NCBI GenBank assembly: GCA_002382645.1
Contig: DFYP01000094.1
Location: forward strand, 4,751 to 14,515
Direction: 5' to 3'
DNA length: 9,765 bases
From: Desulfovibrio sp. UBA4079
GTDB taxonomy: Bacteria; Desulfobacterota; Desulfovibrionia; Desulfovibrionales; Desulfovibrionaceae
Position numbers and translations under genes: made by a program. Shown here one piece after another: positions 5,710-9,765 of the stretch (positions are counted from its first letter, which is position 1; each line of letters opens with the position of its first letter). The notes under the pieces are model-generated. The model was given only the letters and a program-made list of their open reading frames with translations. It was not told the DNA's origin and searched no databases.

Positions 5710-5741
5710 CTGGGTGCAGGGGGCGTTGCGGCGGAAGGAGC

Positions 5742-6080
5742 CTAGATGGCGGCTTCCCCGGTCTCGCCGGTGCGGATGCGCAGGACCTCGTCCACGGGCG
5801 AGACAAAGATCTTGCCGTCGCCCACCTGGCCGGTGTGCGCGGCCTTGGCCGCGGCCTTGACCACCTCGGCGGCGAGAGCGTCCTCCACCACCACCTCGAG
5901 CTTGACCTTGCCCACGAAGTCCACGCGGTACTCGGCCCCGCGATAGACCTCCTTGTGCCCGCCCTGGCGGCCGAAGCCCTTGACCTCGGTGGCGGTCATG
6001 CCCTTGACCCCGATGGCCCGCAGGGCCTCCTTCACGTCGTCCAGCTTGTGCGGCCGGGTGATGATCTCGATCTTCTTCAT
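5742..6080 (-). CDS. glnK: Nitrogen regulatory protein P-II
   Basis: A 112-residue trimeric signal protein, the usual P-II length. It senses 2-oxoglutarate and ATP/ADP and controls AmtB and other nitrogen targets by direct binding. The start MKKIEIITRP at 6080 matches the family and is served by AGGAG (6092–6088), which overlaps the amtB stop; an ATG 11 codons upstream in the same frame would lie inside amtB and is less likely. The T-loop is complete, with the uridylylation signature Y46-R-G-A-E-Y51, and the C-terminal signature G-D-G-K-I-F-V-S-P is present. The C-terminus R-I-R-T-G-E is normal. Because it is linked to amtB the name glnK is used, but GlnB and GlnK cannot be separated by sequence alone here. 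The gap to amtB is only 10 bases, so the two are surely co-transcribed and probably translationally coupled. A diverged second copy of its tail lies at 4981–5067. Confidence 0.97.
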   Translation of the reverse strand: MKKIEIITRPHKLDDVKEALRAIGVKGMTATEVKGFGRQGGHKEVYRGAEYRVDFVGKVKLEVVVEDALAAEVVKAAAKAAHTGQVGDGKIFVSPVDEVLRIRTGETGEAAI

Positions 6081-6090
6081 GGCGCGTCTC

Positions 6091-7314
6091 CTATTCGGTG
6101 TAGGCGGCTTCATTGTGTTCGGACACGTCCAGGCCCACGGTCTCGGCCTCGGGGCTCAAACGCAGGCCCAGGACGGCCTGCACGGCCTTGAGGATGAGCC
6201 AGCTGACGGCAAAGGCGTAGAGCCCCACGACTCCCACGGCCAGGGCCTGGATCCCGAGCTGGCCCGCATTGCCCGCGATGAGGCCGTCGGCGCCCGCCGG
6301 GTTCACGGCCTTGCTGGCCAGGACCCCGGCCAGGAGCGTGCCGAGCACCCCGCCCAGGCCGTGGATGCCCACCACGTCCAGGCTGTCGTCGAAGCGCAGG
6401 CGGGACTTGGTGAGCACGGCCAGATAGCAGCAGCATCCGGCAGCCAGGCCGATGATCACGGCCGAGTTGGGGCCCACGAACCCGGCGGCCGGGGTGATGG
6501 TGGCCAGCCCGGCCACGGCCCCGGAGGCCGCGCCCAGGGTGGTGGGCTTGCCCTGGTAGAACCATTCCATGGCCGTCCACATGGCCATGCCGGCCATGCC
6601 GCCCAGGTGCGTGGCCACGAAGGCCTGGGCCGCGATGGCGTCGGCGGCCAGGGCGCTCCCTGCGTTGAACCCGAACCAGCCGAACCACAAGAGGCCCGTG
6701 CCGAGCAGGGTCATGGGCAGGTTGTGCGGGAAGAACTGGCGCTTCTCGTGGTCCTTGCGCGGGCCGATGACCAGCACCGAGGCCAGGGCCGCGGCCCCGC
6801 AGGTGAGGTGCACCACCAGGCCTCCGGCGAAGTCCAGCACGCCGAGCTGCTTGAGCCAGCCGCCCGCGCCCCAGACCCAGTGGCAGACCGGGTTGTACAC
6901 GAGCACGGTCCAGAGCAGGCTGAAGGCCAGGAAGCCCGGGAAGCGCACGCGCTCGGCGAACGCGCCGGCGATCAGCGCGGGCGTGATGACCGCGAACATG
7001 CACTGGTAGATCATGAACACCAGGTGCGGGATGGTCGCGGCGTAGTCCGGGTTGGGCGCGGGCCCCACGCCGCACAGCCCGGCCCAGGCCAGGGAGCCGA
7101 TGAGGCCCCGCACGTCCGGGCCGAAGCTCATGGAGTAGCCGAGATAGACCCACTCCAGGCTGACCAGGGAGATCATGATGAAGCTCTGCATGAGCGTGCC
7201 GAGCACGTTCTTGCGGCGGACCATGCCGCCGTAGAACAGGGCCAGGCCCGGGGTCATGAGCAGCACGAGCGCGGCGCTGACGAGCACGAACGCGGTATCC
7301 CCAGCCTGAACCAT
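6091..7314 (-). CDS. amtB: Ammonium transporter Amt
   Basis: A 407-residue inner-membrane protein with 11 predicted membrane helices, which conducts ammonium into the cell as a trimer. Pore residues are all present: Phe gate F107 and F216, W148 and S/T-rich recruitment site region, D161, and the twin histidines H169 and H318. Family signatures include M-V-R-R-K-N-V-L near residue 31, F-A-E-R near 119, D-F-A-G-G at 161 and G-I-H-G at 316. Its C-terminal tail ends in the D-V-S-E-H-N-E-A-A-Y type sequence that interacts with P-II proteins. It has no cleavable leader beyond the first helix, unlike E. coli AmtB. The ATG at 7314 is preceded by GGAGGAGG with 4-base spacing. It heads an operon with glnK. 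Nitrogen control would be expected, but no well-spaced sigma54 site was found upstream. Confidence 0.97.
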   Translation of the reverse strand: MVQAGDTAFVLVSAALVLLMTPGLALFYGGMVRRKNVLGTLMQSFIMISLVSLEWVYLGYSMSFGPDVRGLIGSLAWAGLCGVGPAPNPDYAATIPHLVFMIYQCMFAVITPALIAGAFAERVRFPGFLAFSLLWTVLVYNPVCHWVWGAGGWLKQLGVLDFAGGLVVHLTCGAAALASVLVIGPRKDHEKRQFFPHNLPMTLLGTGLLWFGWFGFNAGSALAADAIAAQAFVATHLGGMAGMAMWTAMEWFYQGKPTTLGAASGAVAGLATITPAAGFVGPNSAVIIGLAAGCCCYLAVLTKSRLRFDDSLDVVGIHGLGGVLGTLLAGVLASKAVNPAGADGLIAGNAGQLGIQALAVGVVGLYAFAVSWLILKAVQAVLGLRLSPEAETVGLDVSEHNEAAYTE

Positions 7315-7728
7315 GGGGCCTCCTCCCCGGCCCTGCCCGGGCCGCGGTCTGGGCGCTGGCGGGAGGCGCGGTGAGCGCCCGGGAACCCTTGTGCCCCGGG
7401 CGTTTTCAGCTTCCCGCCCGGGCCGACTGCAAAAAGGTCGGCCCGGAACCGCCGGTTTTTGGAAAAGATGTGGAATCCAGAGCGGTTGAGAGAAGACAAA
7501 AATGTCAGCTCAGTCCGCCCAGGGGCCAGCAGGTAGCAAAAACAGGGGCGCAAGGCAAGAAAACACTGGTCAATAAATAACAAAATTGGAAGAAAAGAGG
7601 CGGGGGATTTCTTGAAAAGGCAAGCATTCCGGCAGGTAATCAAAATTTACAGGGGGACCACAAAAAGGGAGGGGGAATCAGGGCCGCGTCCCAGGCCGGG
7701 AACCGCTCCGGAGCGCTTGGCGCGCAAG
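7315..7728. other. 414-base gene-free region upstream of amtB
   Basis: No credible gene is seen on either strand. The part next to amtB (7315–7450) is G+C-rich and holds the 10-bp inverted repeat described separately. The part from about 7,480 to 7,680 is much more A-rich on the plus strand and purine-biased, as promoter regions often are. A perfect 12-bp palindrome, CGCTCCGGAGCG, lies at 7704–7715. I could not place a convincing sigma70 or sigma54 promoter for amtB. Confidence 0.6.
7418..7446. promoter_or_regulatory. 10-bp perfect inverted repeat in the amtB leader
   Basis: CCGGGCCGAC (7418–7427) and GTCGGCCCGG (7437–7446) are perfect arms around a 9-base loop (CTTTTTGCA on the minus strand). 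The centre is about 118 bases upstream of the amtB start. As RNA it would be a very stable hairpin; without a following T-tract it is not an ordinary terminator. It could be a leader structure or a dimeric regulator site. Confidence 0.5.
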
Positions 7729-7758
7729 AAAAAGCCCCGGGATCGCTCCAGGGGCTTT
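7729..7758 (-). terminator. Intrinsic terminator of the MBL-fold gene
   Basis: Minus strand: AAAGCCCC, a 12-base loop, GGGGCTTTTT with the T-tract at 7733–7729. It begins 23 bases after the stop codon of the metallo-hydrolase gene. The stem is nearly the same as that at 5679–5709 (shared AAAGCCCCTGG and GGGGCTTTTT). Confidence 0.85.
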
Positions 7759-7781
7759 GTTGTCATTGCGGGGCGTGGCCT

Positions 7782-8771
7782 TCAGCCGCGGGGCGCGGTG
7801 TACGGCGCGGGCAGCCAGGCATAGCCCTTGCCCCTGGCCCGCACCCTGCCCAGGCCCGGGAAGGGCAGGTGGGACCCGGCGATCCAGCAGGACTCCCTGG
7901 CCAGCCTCGGCAGGAGCGCCAGGCGCGTGGCCTTGGCCTGGGCCTGGTCCACGTCGAAGTCGATGGTCACCTCGGGCTGGGCGAACTGCACGGCCGAGCT
8001 GTGCACGATGTCGCCGAAGGCCAGCAGGCTCTGGCCCTGGGAGCGCACCCAGAAGCCGCAGTGGCCCGGGGTGTGGCCGGGCAGGGGCTCCACTGCGAGG
8101 CCCTCGGCCAGGGCCTCGGCCGGGGCGAACGGCTTCCACTTGCCCAGGGCCGAGTAGGCCGCGGCCAGGGAGCGCAGGGCCTGGATCGAGGCCTTGCGCT
8201 GCTCCGGGGCCGAGGCCAGGGTCGCGTCGGAAAGCCAGTATGCGGCCTCGGCGGCCGCGGGCCGCACCACGGCGCCCGGGAACAGCGGCCTGCCATCCGG
8301 GGCCATGAGGCCCAGGGCGTGGTCCGGGTGCATGTGGGTGAGCAGGATCAGGGTGATCTGCTCCGGGGCGTAGCCCGCGGCCTTGAGGTTCCCGGGCAAA
8401 AGCCCGGCCCGGGGCCCCAGGGCCGTGCCGCCGCCCGCGTCCACCAGGACGAGGTTCGTGCCGGTGTTCAGGAGAAAGGCGTTGATGGCGATGGGCTCCC
8501 CGGCCTTGGGGTCCAGGCCCGCGTCCTCCAGCAGGGCGGCCAGCCGGGCCGGGTCCGCGCCGTGGAGGATCTCGGGCCGCACCTGGCCGGCCCCGTCGTA
8601 CAGCGCGGTGACCTCCACGCCGCCCACGGCCAGGCGGAAGAAACCCGGGGCCTGGCCCGCCTGTTTGGCCGGGGCCGGGGCCTGGGCGGCTGCCGGGACA
8701 GGGACAAGGGTCGCGGCCTGGGCCGCGACCAGCATTGCGGCGCTGCGCAGAAAATCGCGGCGGGTGAGCAT
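7782..8771 (-). CDS. Tat-exported metallo-beta-lactamase-fold hydrolase
   Basis: A 329-residue protein with a twin-arginine signal: T3-R-R-D-F-L-R9, a hydrophobic stretch, and an A-Q-A type cleavage region near residues 27–31. It should therefore be folded with its metals in the cytoplasm and exported to the periplasm. The mature part is a metallo-beta-lactamase fold: H146-M-H148-P-D150-H151 is the HxHxDH metal motif, P-G-H-T-P-G-H a later metal histidine, F-G-D-I-V-H supplies the bridging Asp, and G-S-H-L-P-F the last His. This pattern is that of MBL-fold hydrolases annotated as AHL-lactonase-like or arylsulfatase-like; true beta-lactamase activity is not implied and the substrate is unknown. 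AGGAGGT (8783–8777) is 5 bases before the ATG. It is monocistronic with its own terminator and is divergent from the E1-alpha gene. Confidence 0.93.
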   Translation of the reverse strand: MLTRRDFLRSAAMLVAAQAATLVPVPAAAQAPAPAKQAGQAPGFFRLAVGGVEVTALYDGAGQVRPEILHGADPARLAALLEDAGLDPKAGEPIAINAFLLNTGTNLVLVDAGGGTALGPRAGLLPGNLKAAGYAPEQITLILLTHMHPDHALGLMAPDGRPLFPGAVVRPAAAEAAYWLSDATLASAPEQRKASIQALRSLAAAYSALGKWKPFAPAEALAEGLAVEPLPGHTPGHCGFWVRSQGQSLLAFGDIVHSSAVQFAQPEVTIDFDVDQAQAKATRLALLPRLARESCWIAGSHLPFPGLGRVRARGKGYAWLPAPYTAPRG

Positions 8772-8848
8772 GGCGGACCTCCTGTTTTCCCGAGGCTAGA
8801 ACAGGCCCGGCCCGGGCGCAAGCGGGCACCAGGAGGATACCGGCCCGC

Positions 8849-8878
8849 TGGACAAGGGCGCGCCAAAAAGATCATACT
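8849..8878 (+). promoter_or_regulatory. Sigma70-type promoter for the E1-alpha gene
   Basis: TGGACA (8849–8854, five of six consensus), 18 bases, CATACT (8873–8878, four of six). The predicted transcription start near 8885 gives a leader of about 44 bases. No comparably good pair was seen for the divergent MBL gene. Confidence 0.5.
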
Positions 8879-8928
8879 TGGGCCGCCTTCCGGTCCGCGC
8901 AATGGAACGTCTCACCCGAGGAGGCTCC

Positions 8929-9765
8929 ATGCAAGCACTCGACTCCGGCCAGCGCCTGGCCCTGCTCTCCGACATGCTGCTCATCCGCGCCTTTGAGGAC
9001 CGCGTCACCGCCATGGCCCACGAGCAGGGCCGCCTGCCCGGCATGCAGATCACCTGTCACGGCCAGGAGGCCGTGGCCGCCGGGGTGGTGCGGGCCCTGA
9101 GGCCCGAGGACGTCGTGGTCACCAACCACCGCAGCCACGGCCACCTGCTGGCCCGGGGCGTGGACCCGGGCGCGCTCCTGGCCGAGATCATGGGCCGGGA
9201 GGGCGGGCTGAACCGGGGCAAGTCCGGCACCCTGCACCTGGCCGACCCCTCGCGCAACGTGCTCATGACCTCCACCGTGGTCGGGGCCGCGCCGCTGCTG
9301 GCCATGGGCGCGGCATTCGCCCAGCACTACCGGGGCGAGCGGGCCGTGACCTGCGTGTTCTTCGGCGACGGCGCCGCGGCCGAGGGCAGCGTGCACGAGG
9401 CCATGAACCTGGCCGCGGTCTGGAAACTGCCCGTGTTCTTCGTCTGCGAGTCCAACTGCTGGGCCGGGGCCCAGGCCCACACGGAGCACTGCCCCATCGG
9501 CCGCATCGCGGCCCGGGCCGCGTCCTACAACATGCCCGGCGAGGAGGTGGACGGCAACGACGTGGAGGCCGTGCACCAGGCCGCGCGGACACTCCTGGAG
9601 CACTGCCGCGCGGGCCGGGGGCCCGCGCTCCTGGAATGCAGCACCTACCGCATGCACGGCCACGGGGAGCACGACCCGCAGCACTACGTGGACAAGGCCG
9701 AGCTGGCGGCCTGGGCCGGACGCGACCCCATTGTCCGCTACGCCGGAATCCTGCGCCGCGACGGG
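8929..9765 (+). CDS. Thiamine-diphosphate dehydrogenase E1 component, alpha subunit (partial)
   Basis: The first 279 residues of a protein usually about 320–330 long; the 3' end is beyond the right edge. GAGGAGG (8918–8924) is 4 bases before the ATG. The protein belongs to the alpha subunits of pyruvate, acetoin or branched-chain 2-oxoacid dehydrogenases, which decarboxylate the substrate on thiamine diphosphate and pass the acyl group to the E2 lipoyl domain. Evidence: R20-A-F-E-D-R start helix, N-H-R-S-H-G-H near residue 66, G-K-S-G-T-L-H-L, and the ThDP motif G146-D-G148 with 27 residues to N176. The active-site loop reads R241-M-H243-G-H245 then D249-P and Y253. The usual N-N at the end of the ThDP motif is S175-N176 here; the metal-binding second Asn is kept. 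Beta and E2 genes probably follow outside the window. Pyruvate, acetoin or other substrate cannot be decided. Confidence 0.93.
   Translation, partial: MQALDSGQRLALLSDMLLIRAFEDRVTAMAHEQGRLPGMQITCHGQEAVAAGVVRALRPEDVVVTNHRSHGHLLARGVDPGALLAEIMGREGGLNRGKSGTLHLADPSRNVLMTSTVVGAAPLLAMGAAFAQHYRGERAVTCVFFGDGAAAEGSVHEAMNLAAVWKLPVFFVCESNCWAGAQAHTEHCPIGRIAARAASYNMPGEEVDGNDVEAVHQAARTLLEHCRAGRGPALLECSTYRMHGHGEHDPQHYVDKAELAAWAGRDPIVRYAGILRRDG

Noticed and set aside
4981..5840. Recent tandem duplication of glnK 3' end by site-specific integration of a hemerythrin cassette
   Set aside because: The two copies differ too much, including a six-base deletion, and no integrase is present; an old paralogue remnant fits better.
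5953..7374. 473-codon plus-strand open frame opposite amtB
   Set aside because: Antisense of amtB, low-complexity His/Gly/Gln-rich product, no SD or motif.
7421..7446. Sigma54 promoter for amtB (GGGCCGA…TTTTTGCA on the minus strand)
   Set aside because: The GG and GC elements are one base too far apart and the -24 box lacks TGGCAC; other GC/TTGC hits in the leader fit no better.
8855..8870. Sigma54-like TTGGCGCG…TTGTC facing the MBL gene
   Set aside because: Spacing between the boxes is one base short and the -12 box is TTGT rather than TTGC.

Overview
The window is G+C-rich bacterial chromosome. It carries an amt–P-II operon, a stand-alone hemerythrin, a CACHE-type diguanylate cyclase and efflux genes. 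Strong SD motifs, GTG/ATG starts and gene content fit a high-GC proteobacterium; a Desulfovibrio-like sulfate reducer is my best guess from the gene set, but no taxonomic marker is present. One stretch (about 4,230–4,860) is sharply A+T-rich and looks acquired.

Layout. At the left edge, on the minus strand, a Bcr/CflA-type MFS efflux gene (86–1267) is translationally coupled through a GTGA overlap to the start of an EamA/DMT-type transporter that runs off the window. A clear sigma70-like promoter precedes the pair. Divergent from it, on the plus strand, are a membrane diguanylate cyclase (CACHE-like sensor plus GGEEF with an intact I-site, 1445–2944) and an acyltransferase-3 family membrane protein (3023–4177).

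Converging on these is an A+T-rich gene (4188–4790, minus) for an unrecognised helical protein with a HEPN-like R-x5-H motif. Upstream of it lie a tiny basic ORF that resembles the start of a COX24/AURKAIP1-like ribosomal peptide, a strong intrinsic terminator, and an in-frame remnant of the C-terminus of a P-II protein. The remnant directly abuts the stop of a complete bacteriohemerythrin gene (5087–5551).

Next comes the intact nitrogen module, read on the minus strand: amtB (6091–7314) then glnK (5742–6080), 10 bases apart, with the glnK SD overlapping the amtB stop, and its own terminator at 5679–5709. AmtB imports ammonium, and the P-II protein, with its uridylylatable Tyr51, would gate it and report nitrogen status. 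A 414-base gene-free stretch upstream of amtB holds a 10-bp perfect inverted repeat in the leader. A Tat-exported metallo-beta-lactamase-fold protein (7782–8771, minus) follows. Divergent from it is a promoter-preceded E1-alpha subunit of a thiamine-diphosphate 2-oxoacid/acetoin dehydrogenase, truncated by the right edge.

Most of the window is ordinary core metabolism and transport. The unusual part is 4.2–5.6 kb: foreign HEPN-like ORF, small basic ORF, P-II remnant and a hemerythrin with a G9 tract in its ribosome-binding site.
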